Assembly: GCA_900540545.1 (NCBI GenBank)
Contig: UQGJ01000003.1
Coordinates: 124,001 to 188,000 of the forward strand
Length of the DNA: 64,000 bases
Direction of reading: 5' to 3'
DNA from: an uncultured Eubacteriales bacterium
GTDB lineage: Bacteria > Bacillota > Clostridia > Oscillospirales > Oscillospiraceae
Shown: in pieces, positions 44,841-53,611 of the stretch
Numbering within the stretch: the stretch's first letter is position 1
Layout of the letters: each line of letters starts with the position of its first letter
Notes under the pieces: generated by a model
Database searches by the model: none
Told to the model about the DNA's origin: nothing
What the model saw: the letters and a program-made list of their open reading frames with translations, nothing else
Translations under genes and position numbers: made by a program

Positions 44841-45365
44841 ATGATACGGTACCGGCCCCAGATCGTTGAGGCCAGCAGCTTTGCGCTCATCGCCTATGAG
44901 TGGGTGCGCCCTTTGGCCCAGTGGACCGGCCAGCGCCGCTGCCTGGAGATCATGTGCGGACGCGGGGTGCTTGCCAAGGCCCTGCGGGACTGCGGGGTGA
45001 CCGTTGTCGCCACGGACGACCAGTCGTGGGGCCTCGGTGAGCAGTGGTGGCGCCGCTGCGCTTGGGTGGAGGTCGAGAAGCTGGACTGTGTGGCGGCCAT
45101 CGAGAAGTACGGGCCCGTGTCCGATTTGGTAATATGCTCCTGGCCGCCCCCGGAAGACCCGTCGGCCCACCGTGCCCTCCTGAAGATGCGGGAAGTGGCC
45201 CCCCAGGCCAGAATGATTTATATTGGTGAAGAGAACCCCCTTGTCAATGCCGACACTGCTTTTTTCCGTGACGCGGTGAAGATTGCGGATGACGCCTTCT
45301 ACACAGCAATATCCAACTTCAAGCGCGCGCCGGGGATCAAAGATGTTCCTATCTTGCTCCGATAA
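44841..45365 (+). CDS. Small SAM-methyltransferase-like protein
   Basis: 174 aa. CLEIMCGRGVLAKALRDCGV resembles SAM-binding motif I (E-x-x-x-G-x-G), VVATDDQ the acidic loop after strand 2, and ICSWPPPEDP the catalytic region. The fold is shorter than most DNA methylases. Substrate unknown. The ribosome site is weak. Located among mobile-element genes. Confidence 0.5.
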   Translation: MIRYRPQIVEASSFALIAYEWVRPLAQWTGQRRCLEIMCGRGVLAKALRDCGVTVVATDDQSWGLGEQWWRRCAWVEVEKLDCVAAIEKYGPVSDLVICSWPPPEDPSAHRALLKMREVAPQARMIYIGEENPLVNADTAFFRDAVKIADDAFYTAISNFKRAPGIKDVPILLR

Positions 45366-45756
45366 AAACGTGGCGCACATAAAAGTACGGTCAAAGTACA
45401 CCTAAATTCCGGTATATGTATCTTGTAAGTACATTTCCTCATGTGCTATCATTAAGATGCAAAAAGAAGGGTGCCTCCTAACAAGGTGGTTGCGCCCATC
45501 CTTCTGGATGCGGACCAGGGCCTGCTCATGGAGAGCAGGCCCTGGTTTATTTATCTTAAAGGCGGTGGGTTGCGATGGGCAGGTAGCCGTGGGTCGCAAA
45601 AAATAACTGACTGGGAGACCACCCGTCTGCTACCAAGGCTGTTGAACAAAGGATAGTTTTGGAGTATAATATACCTAGCTTGCTGCACCTTGAAAATTAA
45701 AAATTGGCTAGGTTATAATGCCGTGGTGGCCTCCTTAAATTTTAAGGAGGATAGCT
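45366..45756 (+). promoter_or_regulatory. Intergenic control region before xis-int
   Basis: 391 bp without a gene. It holds a possible short transcript (about 45455-45550; promoter-like TTGTAA and TATCAT ~18 nt apart, ending at the hairpin 45514-45546), and two promoters before the excisionase: TTGAAC 45642 / TATAAT 45665 (17-nt spacer) and TTGAAA 45690 / TATAAT 45714 (18-nt spacer). An inverted repeat (TATACCTAGC 45670-45679, GCTAGG 45707-45712) overlaps both and may be an operator. Confidence 0.5.
45514..45546 (+). terminator. Intrinsic terminator upstream of xis
   Basis: Perfect 14-bp stem (ACCAGGGCCTGCTC at 45514-45527, complement at 45533-45546), 5-nt loop, followed by TTATTTAT. Confidence 0.7.
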
Positions 45757-45975
45757 ATGAGTACGCAGACCGATTCGCAGTGCATGACCCTTCGGGTCAA
45801 GGACATCCAAAAAATCTTGGGGATCGGACAGGTGAGCGCCTATAATCTGATCCATAGCAATTCTTTTCCGGTCACCAAAATCGGGAAGAACTACCGCATC
45901 CCTCGCAAGTCTTTCTTTCTGTGGATGGAGCGCCAGGAGGGGGTGGAAGATACCGCCGCGGCAGGCTGTGATTGA
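45757..45975 (+). CDS. xis: Excisionase-type HTH protein
   Basis: 72 aa after AAGGAGG. LRVKDIQKILGIGQVSAYNLI and FPVTKIGKNYRIPRKSFFLWM form a MerR-like winged helix typical of excisionase/helix-turn-helix 17 proteins. It lies 26 nt before the integrase gene, the usual arrangement, and would direct excision of the element. Confidence 0.8.
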   Translation: MSTQTDSQCMTLRVKDIQKILGIGQVSAYNLIHSNSFPVTKIGKNYRIPRKSFFLWMERQEGVEDTAAAGCD

Positions 45976-46001
45976 CCTTCTATCAATAAGGAGGCAATCA
46001 T

Positions 46002-47378
46002 ATGCAAAAAAAGAAGAAAGCCCTCAAACGTGGAAACGGCGAGGGCACGATATACCGGCGGGATGACGGCAGGTGGGCCTGTCAAATCACCATCGGGCGG
46101 AAATCGGACGGGTCGCTGGACCGCAAATCCTGGTCCGGCAAGACGGAGGAGACAGTAAAAGAGCGCCGGAACGAGTGGCTTGCTGCCAATCCTGAGATCG
46201 CGGCGAGGCTGAATCTGCCCATCTCCGGCATCCTGAAGGAACTGGTCGAGCTCAAAAAGCAGCTCGAACCCACGCTTGAGCAGGACCAGGAGGTAAAGCC
46301 CGCTCAAAAGCGGTGGCTTTTCAACGATTGGGTCCTACATTGGATCGACACACATAAACGTCCGCCCATGGTCCATCATGGCACCTACTCCAGCTATATG
46401 GACATGTACTTAGGCCATGTGAAACCGTTTTTTGACGGGCTGTGGCTGGACGAGGTGACCATCGGCAAGGTGCAGGAGTTCTATACATCCTTGACGAAGG
46501 ACGGAGCCCGTCTGGACAAGAAAAAGGGCGGGTTGTCGCCGAAATCTATCAGGAATCACCACAACATGCTCCACCAGTGCCTGGAGCAGGCCAAGACAGA
46601 GCACTTCATTACCGAAAACCCGACATTGGGCACCGAAAGGCCAAAGGTCATTGAACAAGACATGCGTGTCATGACGCAGTCGGAGATGGAGATATTTCTT
46701 GAAGAGGTCGTGAAAGAAACGCAGTGGATGCTCATCATCTTCGCGCTCTTTACGGGCCTCCGGCTGGGGGAGCTGTGCGCACTTGATATCACGAAAATCG
46801 ACTTTATCGCAAAAAAAGTAAAAGTCAGAAATATTGTAGTGAGGATTCGGAATTATGAAGCAGGGCTGCCCAAGACACAGCTTATTTTGCAGGAGATCCC
46901 CAAAACAAAAAAATCGCGCCGTGAGGTCCCTCTCAACGACAGCATCTTCGACTTGCTCCTGCGTCACCTGCGCAACCTAGAGGCAAGCAACTGGCCTAAT
47001 CCCCATCAACTTCTCTTCCCCTCGGAGGCGGGGACGTATCTCGACCCCAGAAACGTCCAGAGGCGCTTTGAGGCTATCTGTAAGCGGTGTGAAACGAAAC
47101 ACGTTAGTCCCCACACCTGCCGCCATACGTTCGCCACGCGCCTGGTAGAGCAGGGGGCCCACTTGAGGACGGTGCAGAAACTGTTGGGGCACTCCTCCGT
47201 TAAGACCACGGAGAGGTACGCCCACGTACTGGATGATCTTCAAATAGAGGCCGTGGCGAGTCTACAGAATTTTGTTCCTGGCAAGGCACCGAGCCAACCC
47301 CGACGCAAGCCGAAAGGTTTGCCGCCGAGTCCGCTTGTAGCCAATGATAGGGAAGAAAAAATAGCGGTGGGATTTTAA
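46002..47378 (+). CDS. int: Tyrosine site-specific integrase (Tn916-like)
   Basis: 458 aa after AAGGAGG. The N-terminal AP2-like arm-binding domain (NGEGTIYRRDDGRWACQ) is followed by a core-binding SAM-like domain and the catalytic domain with R254 (GLRLGEL), H371-T-C-R374, LLGHSS and the nucleophile Y406 (TERYAHV). All catalytic residues are present, so it looks active. It lies next to the 3' end of the tRNA-fMet gene, a common integration target. Confidence 0.9.
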   Translation: MQKKKKALKRGNGEGTIYRRDDGRWACQITIGRKSDGSLDRKSWSGKTEETVKERRNEWLAANPEIAARLNLPISGILKELVELKKQLEPTLEQDQEVKPAQKRWLFNDWVLHWIDTHKRPPMVHHGTYSSYMDMYLGHVKPFFDGLWLDEVTIGKVQEFYTSLTKDGARLDKKKGGLSPKSIRNHHNMLHQCLEQAKTEHFITENPTLGTERPKVIEQDMRVMTQSEMEIFLEEVVKETQWMLIIFALFTGLRLGELCALDITKIDFIAKKVKVRNIVVRIRNYEAGLPKTQLILQEIPKTKKSRREVPLNDSIFDLLLRHLRNLEASNWPNPHQLLFPSEAGTYLDPRNVQRRFEAICKRCETKHVSPHTCRHTFATRLVEQGAHLRTVQKLLGHSSVKTTERYAHVLDDLQIEAVASLQNFVPGKAPSQPRRKPKGLPPSPLVANDREEKIAVGF

Positions 47379-47412
47379 GAAACCCATCCACGAATACACA
47401 CAACCGCTCAAC

Positions 47413-47430
47413 GACGTGCAGGACGTGCAG
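47413..47430. repeat. Tandem 9-bp repeat after int
   Basis: GACGTGCAG occurs twice in tandem, and a few dozen bases on (TTACAGC, GGTTACAGC) is a second short repeat. Short direct repeats beside an integrase gene may be arm-type binding sites. Evidence is positional only. Confidence 0.35.
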
Positions 47431-47525
47431 ATTTTGATATGTTTTTACACGGTCTGACAGGTACGTTACAGCGGTTACAGCAAATAGTAAGGAGATTCCA
47501 AAATGAGGGAATAAAAAAGTAATGA

Positions 47526-47559
47526 AAACCGGCCATTTTCCGAAGAAAATGGCCGGTTT
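47526..47559 (-). terminator. Terminator of the tRNA operon
   Basis: Perfect 15-bp stem (arms 47526-47540 and 47545-47559, loop CGAA). On the - strand it follows tRNA-fMet by one base and is followed by a T-rich stretch, so it ends the tRNA-Leu/tRNA-fMet transcript. Confidence 0.75.
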
Positions 47560-47560
47560 C

Positions 47561-47637
<77 letters not shown>

Positions 47638-47668
47638 ATATAAAGTTGTCACCAGCGACCAGGAATCA

Positions 47669-47695
47669 AACCGGCACGAGGTCACCCTCACGGGA
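47669..47695 (-). repeat. Partial copy of tRNA-Leu, possible attachment-site remnant
   Basis: 27 bases are identical to the T-arm/variable-loop part of the neighbouring tRNA-Leu (47757-47783), in the same orientation, but the acceptor stem and anticodon arm are missing. Duplicated tRNA fragments usually mark past integration events. Confidence 0.6.
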
Positions 47696-47735
47696 GTTTG
47701 GGTGGCGTGTGCATGCAATTCTCAGCGAAAAAGGT

Positions 47736-47822
47736 TGGTGCCGGAGACCGGGGTCGAACCGGCACGAGGTCACCCTCACGGGATTTTAAGTCCCGGGCGT
47801 CTACCAATTCCGCCACTCCGGC
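47736..47822 (-). tRNA. tRNA-Leu (UAA)
   Basis: 87 nt with encoded CCA, a long variable arm as expected for leucine, and anticodon loop CTTAAAA giving UAA. Upstream of tRNA-fMet on the same strand. Confidence 0.93.
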
Positions 47823-47992
47823 GTGTCGCTCCAGCGTACGCACTTTTTGGGTGCTTAGATAGAATACCATATCCCGCCGCCCCTGTCAACCCCAAACCGT
47901 CCAACCGGCCTCGACAAATTCTCCCGCACATAGAACCGCCCCTGGGGCATATACTGATATGTATCTCTTACGGCCACAAAGGAGGTCCATCT

Positions 47993-48088
47993 ATGAACGA
48001 CGACAAGCGGGAGGAGAAGAAGGCCGGCGGCGACGTGGACGACCTGATTTTCCGGGGGGATATGGTCCCCACCACCAGCGACCGATAA
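47993..48088 (+). CDS. 31-aa charged peptide
   Basis: ATG 47993 follows AAAGGAGG at good spacing. It is 31 codons long, Lys/Glu/Asp-rich at the start and ending DLIFRGDMVPTTSDR. An intrinsic terminator overlaps the stop, so it looks like a self-contained small gene. Unknown function. Confidence 0.55.
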   Translation: MNDDKREEKKAGGDVDDLIFRGDMVPTTSDR

Positions 48089-48115
48089 ACCCGCCCGCCT
48101 TTTGGGCGGGTTTTT
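48087..48115 (+). terminator. Terminator after the 31-aa gene
   Basis: Stem AAACCCGCCC (48087-48096) with GGGCGGGTTT (48104-48113), continued by T residues. It lies just upstream of the prfB promoter. Confidence 0.8.
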
Positions 48116-48116
48116 C

Positions 48117-48145
48117 TTTACATTATCAATGGTTTCGGATATAAT
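48117..48145 (+). promoter_or_regulatory. prfB promoter
   Basis: TTTACA at 48117-48122, 17-nt spacer, TATAAT at 48140-48145. Transcription would start near 48152, which favours ATG 48182 over ATG 48161 as the prfB start. Confidence 0.7.
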
Positions 48146-48181
48146 ATCCAAGTTAAAACGATGGAAGTGAGCGTGCGCGCA

Positions 48182-49303
48182 ATGCTGCAATTTGATGAGT
48201 ACAAGGTCAAACTGAATAATTTGAAGCCCGCCCTGGAGGAGCTGGCCCAGGCCCTGAACCTGCCCGCCGCCGCCCAGGAGCTGGACATGCTCCAGTCCGA
48301 GAGCGCGGCCCCCGGCTTCTGGGACAACCTGGAAAAGTCCCAGAAGGTGACCCAGCGGATGAAGCAGCTGGAGAACAAGCTGGAGTCCCAGCGCAAGCGG
48401 GAGGAGCAGTGGTCCGACCTCATGACCCTGTGCGAGATGGGCAACGAGGAGGAGGACGAGTCCCTGCTGCCCGAGCTGGAGGAGGGCTACGCCAAGCTGG
48501 AGGAGCACATGGAGGACGCCCGGCTGTCCACCCTGCTCACCGGCGAGTACGACGCCAGCAACGTCATCCTCACCATCCACGCCGGGGCCGGCGGCACCGA
48601 GGCCCAGGATTGGGCCCAGATGCTCTACCGCATGTACACCCGCTGGACCGAGCGCCACGACTTCACCTATCAGGTGGTGGACTACCAGGACGGCGACGAG
48701 GCGGGCATCAAGTCCGCCACCATCATGATCCAGGGCGAGAACGCCTACGGTCACCTGAAAAGCGAGAACGGCGTCCACCGGCTGGTCCGGGTCTCGCCCT
48801 TCGACGCCAATGCCCGGCGGCAGACCTCCTTCGCCGCGGTGGAGGTCATGCCGGAGATCCCCGACGACGTGGAGGTGGACATCCGCCCCGAGGACATCGA
48901 GATGCAGGTCTACCGCTCCTCCGGCGCCGGCGGCCAGCACATCAACAAGACCTCCTCCGCCGTCCGGCTCATCCACAAGCCCACGGGCATCGTGGTGGCC
49001 TCCCAGCAGGAGCGCAGCCAGTTCCAGAACAAGGACACCTGTATGCGGATGCTCCGCTCCAAGCTGGTGGAGCTGCAGATGCAGGCCCACGCCGAGAAGG
49101 TCTCCGACCTGAAGGGCGTGCAGATGAAGATCGAGTGGGGCAGCCAGATCAGGAGCTACGTCTTCATGCCTTACCAGATGGTGAAGGACACCCGCACCGC
49201 CTATGAGACCAGCAATATCAACGCCGTGATGGACGGCGACCTGGACGGGTTCATCAACGCCTATCTGACCGCCGACGCCACGGGCAACTGGGCCACGAAA
49301 TAA
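48182..49303 (+). CDS. prfB: Peptide chain release factor 2
   Basis: About 373 aa. The codon-recognition motif SPF (RVSPFDANARR) and the catalytic GGQ (SGAGGQHINKTSS) are present, the features of RF2, which releases peptides at UGA and UAA. I chose ATG 48182 because the promoter leaves a 30-nt leader with GGAAGTGA before it; ATG 48161 in frame is an alternative. Many prfB genes carry an in-frame UGA and a +1 frameshift near codon 25; here the frame is continuous, so that autoregulation is not visible. Confidence 0.92.
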   Translation: MLQFDEYKVKLNNLKPALEELAQALNLPAAAQELDMLQSESAAPGFWDNLEKSQKVTQRMKQLENKLESQRKREEQWSDLMTLCEMGNEEEDESLLPELEEGYAKLEEHMEDARLSTLLTGEYDASNVILTIHAGAGGTEAQDWAQMLYRMYTRWTERHDFTYQVVDYQDGDEAGIKSATIMIQGENAYGHLKSENGVHRLVRVSPFDANARRQTSFAAVEVMPEIPDDVEVDIRPEDIEMQVYRSSGAGGQHINKTSSAVRLIHKPTGIVVASQQERSQFQNKDTCMRMLRSKLVELQMQAHAEKVSDLKGVQMKIEWGSQIRSYVFMPYQMVKDTRTAYETSNINAVMDGDLDGFINAYLTADATGNWATK

Positions 49304-49319
49304 CAGAACAATGATAAGT

Positions 49320-49352
49320 AAGACCGGGCCATCCTCTGGGTGGTCCGGTCTT
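49320..49352 (+). terminator. prfB terminator
   Basis: Stem AAGACCGGGCCA (49320-49331) with TGGTCCGGTCTT (49341-49352), one G-T pair, followed by GTTACTT. Confidence 0.7.
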
Positions 49353-49395
49353 GTTACTTCTGCTGAATTTTCCATAATTTTTGTGCGGAGGCCTA

Positions 49396-49424
49396 TTGTA
49401 TTTCTGTCATCAGTTTGTTACTAT
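49396..49424 (+). promoter_or_regulatory. Promoter of the 5'-nucleotidase/SLH gene
   Basis: TTGTAT 49396-49401, 17-nt spacer ending TTTGT, TACTAT 49419-49424. The spacer start and end match the promoter at 57802, and the GAAAGGTGGAAGA leader is shared too. Confidence 0.6.
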
Positions 49425-49489
49425 TAAAAGTATCCTAGGGAAGTCTGCGCAAGCGAAAGAAATGGAAAACGAAAGGTGGAAGATGGTAC

Positions 49490-52400
49490 ATGAAGAAAAA
49501 ATGGCTATCCCTGCTCCTGGCAATGACCATGGTCCTGTCCCTGGTCACCCCCGCCGCGTTCGCGGCTGACGAAGAGACCCCCGTCACCCCCTACACTGTC
49601 CCCGCGGACGTGAAGGGCAAGCTGGTGGTCATCCACACCAATGATACCCATGGCCACGACGTGGCCAAAGAGGGAGAGACGGTCGGCACGGCCGGCGTAG
49701 CCGCCCTCAAAAAGGAGTTTGAGGCGGCCGGGGCTACCGTGCTGCTGCTCTCCGCCGGCGACTTTTCTCAGGGCACCACACTGGTGAGCCTGGACAAGGG
49801 CGCATCCGCGATTGATTTCATGAATGCCGCCGGCTATGATGCCGCCTCCCTCGGAAACCACGAATTCGACTATAAGATGGACGCGCTCAAGGCCAATGTG
49901 GCCAAGGCTGAGTTCCCCATCCTGGCCGCCAATATCGTGGACGCCGAGACCAAGGAGCCGGTCTTCGGCGACAACACCACCTTTGATACCGCTATCGGTA
50001 AGGTGGGCGTGTTCGGTCTGGATACCCCCGAGACCATGACCAAGGCCCACCCCGACAATGTAAAGGGCCTGAACTTCTACCAGGGCGACGAGCTTGTGGC
50101 CTGCGCCCAGGCGCAGGTGGATGAACTCAAAGCCTCCGGCTGTGAGTTCATCATCGGCCTTGGCCACCTGGGCGTGGACCCCGAGAGCGAGCCCAACCGC
50201 TCCACCGACATCCTGGCCAAGGTGACCGGCGTGGACCTGTTTGTGGACGGCCACTCCCACACTGAAATGGAGGGCGACAGCGCCAAGACCGTGAATAGCA
50301 CCCTGGTGGTGTCCACCGGCCAGTATCTGGACAACGTGGGTGTGGTTATCACCGACGGAACCACCACCACTTCCCAGCTTGTCTCCGCTGCCGAGTACAC
50401 CAAGGTGGACGAGGCCGTGGCAGCTGTGGTCAACGCCAAGGACGCCGAGGTCCAGGAAGCCATGAGCGCCAGCTTCGGCAAGACCGAGGTGGAACTCAAC
50501 GGTGAGCGCGACCCCGGTAACCGTACCATGGAGACAAACCTGGGCGACTTCGCCTGCGACGCCCTGCTGTGGCAGGCCAAGCAGAACCTGGGCGAGGACA
50601 AGGTGGACGCCGCCCTCACCAATGGCGGCGGCATCCGCGCCACCATCCCCGCCGGCAATATCACCATGAACGACATGAAGACGGTGTTCCCCTTCGGCAA
50701 TACCGTTGTGACCATCGATGTTACCGGCGCCCAGCTGCTGGAGGCCCTCGAGGCCGCCACTTGTTCCACGCCTACCGCCATCGGCGCCTTCCCCCAGGTG
50801 GCTGGCATCACCTTCAGCATCGACACCAGTGTGAAGTATGCCGAGGGTGAGCAGTATCCCGACTCCACCTACTATGCCCCCGCCGCTCCGGGCAGCCGGG
50901 TGACCATCTCCGACGTGGGCGGCAAGGGCTTCGACCTGGAGGCCACCTACACCATCGCCACCAACGACTTTACCGCCGCCGGCGGCGATACCTACTATGT
51001 GTTCAAGGCGGGCAAGAACATGACCATGACCGCCGTGGCCATGGAAGACGCGCTTATCAACTACACCAATGAGGTTCTGGGCGGGACCATCACCGCCGAG
51101 CGCTATGCCGCCCCCGCCGGCCGCATCACCGTGAAGTACATCGGCGTGGAGCCCGGCGCCTGGTATGTGGACGCCGCCAAGTACGTCATGGACAAGGGCC
51201 TGATGTCCTCCACCGGCAACGGCTTTGACGCCTCCGCCACCGTGAACCGCGCCACCGTGTTCCAGACCCTGTACAACGCCGAGGGCAAGCCCGCCAACGA
51301 AAAGGCCGCTTCCTTCACCGACGTGGACGGAAAGTGGTACGCTGACGCCGCCGCCTGGGCCGAGACCAACGGCATTGCCACCGTGGGCAGCGACGCCATG
51401 TTCAACGGCGACCGCGCCATCACCCGCGGCGAGATCGCGGCCATCCTGGCCCGCTACGCCGACTACAAGAAGCTGTACACCGGCGCCGAGGGCACTGCCA
51501 TCACCGAGATGGCTGACTACGCCGCCCTGCCCGAGTGGGCCGTGGACGGCATGACCGTCTGCTACAACAACGGTATCCTCTCCGGCAAGCCCGGCAACCT
51601 GCTGGCCGCCGGCGACACCGCCATCCGCGCCGAGCTGGCCACCATGCTGAAGAACTTCGGCGCCCTCAAGACCTACCACTACGACCCCGCCAAGCCCTAT
51701 GACGGCGTGATGAGCGGCCTGTTCAACGACGTGACCATCACCGCCGGCGAGGCCGTGGGCACCGCCACCTACTACCTGCCCGAGGGCCTGCAGCCCTGGA
51801 CCCCCGCCGTCATCGTCCTGACCCCCGACAACACCACCGCCGCCGCCTTCGCCGAGAGCGAGACCGGTATGGCCTGGCGGGCCGTGGCCGACGCCAACAA
51901 GATCGGCCTCACCTTCCTGGAGCCCGCCGAGGGCAAGACCTGGAACCTGACCCTGGACAAGGACGGCCGGGACGACGCCGCCGTCCTCAACCAGCTCTTC
52001 ATGACCATGCGCTCCAAGGGCCTGTCCAATGTGGCCCCCTTCTCCATGGATAAGTCCCACACCACCCTGGTGGGCTACCAGGAGGGCGGCGCGGCCGCCC
52101 TGCTGTTCGGCGGCCGTAACGCCACCGATTTCAGCGGCATCGCCGCCGTGGATGCCACCGCCGTCCCCGCCGAGAGCCTGAAGACCGTGGGCGAGCAGCT
52201 GGTGCTGCCCTTCCCCGGCGACAGCACCGTGGGCGTGGAGGAGATGCACATCCAGGCCAAGACCGTGGACATGCCCGTCTGGTTCATCAACTCCGACAAG
52301 GACAACCAGGCCGTGGTGGACTACTACGTAGCCGCCAACGAGGCCAAGAAGGCCGACGCCAACGACTATGCCGAGACCGCCTATCAGGCCAAGGACTCCG

Positions 52401-53416
52401 ACGCCCGCGTCTGGGTCACCTCCAAGGAGCAGACCCCCGAGACCATCTACACCCAGTTCCTGGGCACCACCAAGCGCTTCATGGCCATGCAGGAGGGCGG
52501 CCGGGTGTCCTTCGCCAACGACTTCACCAAGCCCGAATACAAAATCCACGAGGAGGAGGTCAACGGCGAGCTGCGCCGCTGGATCACCTACGTGCCCTCC
52601 ACCTATACCGGCAAGGAGGACGTGCCCCTGGTGCTGGTGATGCACGGCTACACCGCCTCCATGTACGCCATTGCCGAGGAGTCCCGCTGGTACGACGTGG
52701 CCGAGGAGAACGGCTTCATCGTGGTCTTCGCCCAGGGTCTGGTCCGTCCGGCCGACGCCATGGGCAACATCCCTGCCGCCATCTGGTGCGCCGGCGCCTT
52801 CTCCAGCGTGCTTCCCGGCGTGGATCCCATGGTGGACGTGAACTTCATCAACGCCCTGCTGGATAAGACCGAGGCCGATTACAAGATCGACGCCAGCCGC
52901 GTCTACGCCACCGGCCACTCCAACGGCAGCATGATGACCTGGGAGCTGGGTGTGCAGGCCACTGAGCGCTTTGCCGCCATCGCCCCCATCGGCGCCATGG
53001 TCGCCCCCACCACCGACATCTCCTCCGAGGCGCTGCTGCCCACCTGGTCCATGCTGGGTGAGTTCGACTCCGCCGGCACCGTGGACCTGGTGGAGGGCAA
53101 CGCCACCGTCACCGCCCTCCAGGCCTGGAACGCCCACAACGGCGTGAACGAGAGCAAGGTCACCGACAGCAAGCAGTACGACGGCCAGTGGGAGACCATG
53201 ACCTTCGCCAACGTCGCCGGCGTGCCCCTGGTCCGCTTCACCAACGTGCTGGGTACCCCCCACGTCTACCTGCAGGAGCAGGCCGCCACTCTGTGGAGCG
53301 ACTTCTTCTCCAAGTATAGCCGCGGCGAAGACGGCAAGCTCTTCTACGAGGGCAAGGAAGTGAAGGCCGACGATTACGTGGCCTCCGCCGACTGGTACAC
53401 CGCCGCCGAAAAGTAA
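49490..53416 (+). CDS. SLH-anchored 5'-nucleotidase fused to a PHB-depolymerase-type esterase
   Basis: 1308 aa with signal peptide (~1-25). First a UshA-type 5'-nucleotidase: metal motifs VVIHTNDTHGH, SAGDFSQG, GNHEFDYK, GLGHLG, VDGHSH, then the substrate-binding domain with NGGGIRA. Next come about three SLH repeats (from ~51150, AWYVDAAKYVMDKGL) for cell wall attachment. The C-terminal ~620 residues include an esterase-like part with LVLVMHGYTAS and GHSNGSMM (serine nucleophile). It would dephosphorylate nucleotides and hydrolyse esters at the surface. The SLH/esterase portion is nearly the same as in the next gene, so part of one was copied into the other. Confidence 0.85.
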   Translation: MKKKWLSLLLAMTMVLSLVTPAAFAADEETPVTPYTVPADVKGKLVVIHTNDTHGHDVAKEGETVGTAGVAALKKEFEAAGATVLLLSAGDFSQGTTLVSLDKGASAIDFMNAAGYDAASLGNHEFDYKMDALKANVAKAEFPILAANIVDAETKEPVFGDNTTFDTAIGKVGVFGLDTPETMTKAHPDNVKGLNFYQGDELVACAQAQVDELKASGCEFIIGLGHLGVDPESEPNRSTDILAKVTGVDLFVDGHSHTEMEGDSAKTVNSTLVVSTGQYLDNVGVVITDGTTTTSQLVSAAEYTKVDEAVAAVVNAKDAEVQEAMSASFGKTEVELNGERDPGNRTMETNLGDFACDALLWQAKQNLGEDKVDAALTNGGGIRATIPAGNITMNDMKTVFPFGNTVVTIDVTGAQLLEALEAATCSTPTAIGAFPQVAGITFSIDTSVKYAEGEQYPDSTYYAPAAPGSRVTISDVGGKGFDLEATYTIATNDFTAAGGDTYYVFKAGKNMTMTAVAMEDALINYTNEVLGGTITAERYAAPAGRITVKYIGVEPGAWYVDAAKYVMDKGLMSSTGNGFDASATVNRATVFQTLYNAEGKPANEKAASFTDVDGKWYADAAAWAETNGIATVGSDAMFNGDRAITRGEIAAILARYADYKKLYTGAEGTAITEMADYAALPEWAVDGMTVCYNNGILSGKPGNLLAAGDTAIRAELATMLKNFGALKTYHYDPAKPYDGVMSGLFNDVTITAGEAVGTATYYLPEGLQPWTPAVIVLTPDNTTAAAFAESETGMAWRAVADANKIGLTFLEPAEGKTWNLTLDKDGRDDAAVLNQLFMTMRSKGLSNVAPFSMDKSHTTLVGYQEGGAAALLFGGRNATDFSGIAAVDATAVPAESLKTVGEQLVLPFPGDSTVGVEEMHIQAKTVDMPVWFINSDKDNQAVVDYYVAANEAKKADANDYAETAYQAKDSDARVWVTSKEQTPETIYTQFLGTTKRFMAMQEGGRVSFANDFTKPEYKIHEEEVNGELRRWITYVPSTYTGKEDVPLVLVMHGYTASMYAIAEESRWYDVAEENGFIVVFAQGLVRPADAMGNIPAAIWCAGAFSSVLPGVDPMVDVNFINALLDKTEADYKIDASRVYATGHSNGSMMTWELGVQATERFAAIAPIGAMVAPTTDISSEALLPTWSMLGEFDSAGTVDLVEGNATVTALQAWNAHNGVNESKVTDSKQYDGQWETMTFANVAGVPLVRFTNVLGTPHVYLQEQAATLWSDFFSKYSRGEDGKLFYEGKEVKADDYVASADWYTAAEK

Positions 53417-53431
53417 GCTTCGATTTCCCTG

Positions 53432-53466
53432 AAAGAGGCGGGCAGCTCATGCTGCCCGCCTCTTTT
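53432..53466 (+). terminator. Intrinsic terminator
   Basis: Perfect 15-bp stem (53432-53446 and 53451-53465), loop TCAT, then TTTTTG. Confidence 0.85.
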
Positions 53467-53539
53467 TTGTATGAGACAGGGGAAATTTATTTCGAGAAGC
53501 GATGTATGTTTGGGTACCAAACAAAATGTGCCGAACATC

Positions 53540-53568
53540 TTGTTTTCCACTCTAAGTTTTGTTATAAT
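53540..53568 (+). promoter_or_regulatory. Promoter of the SLH-esterase gene
   Basis: TTGTTT 53540-53545, 17-nt spacer ending TTTTGT, TATAAT 53563-53568. Confidence 0.65.
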
Positions 53569-53611
53569 GACCATAGACCCGGCAAAAATGGAGAAAGAAA
53601 GGTGCAATTTG

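Noticed and set aside
48161..48260. Programmed +1 frameshift in prfB
   Set aside because: No in-frame UGA or CTTTGA slippery site occurs in the first codons; the frame is continuous.
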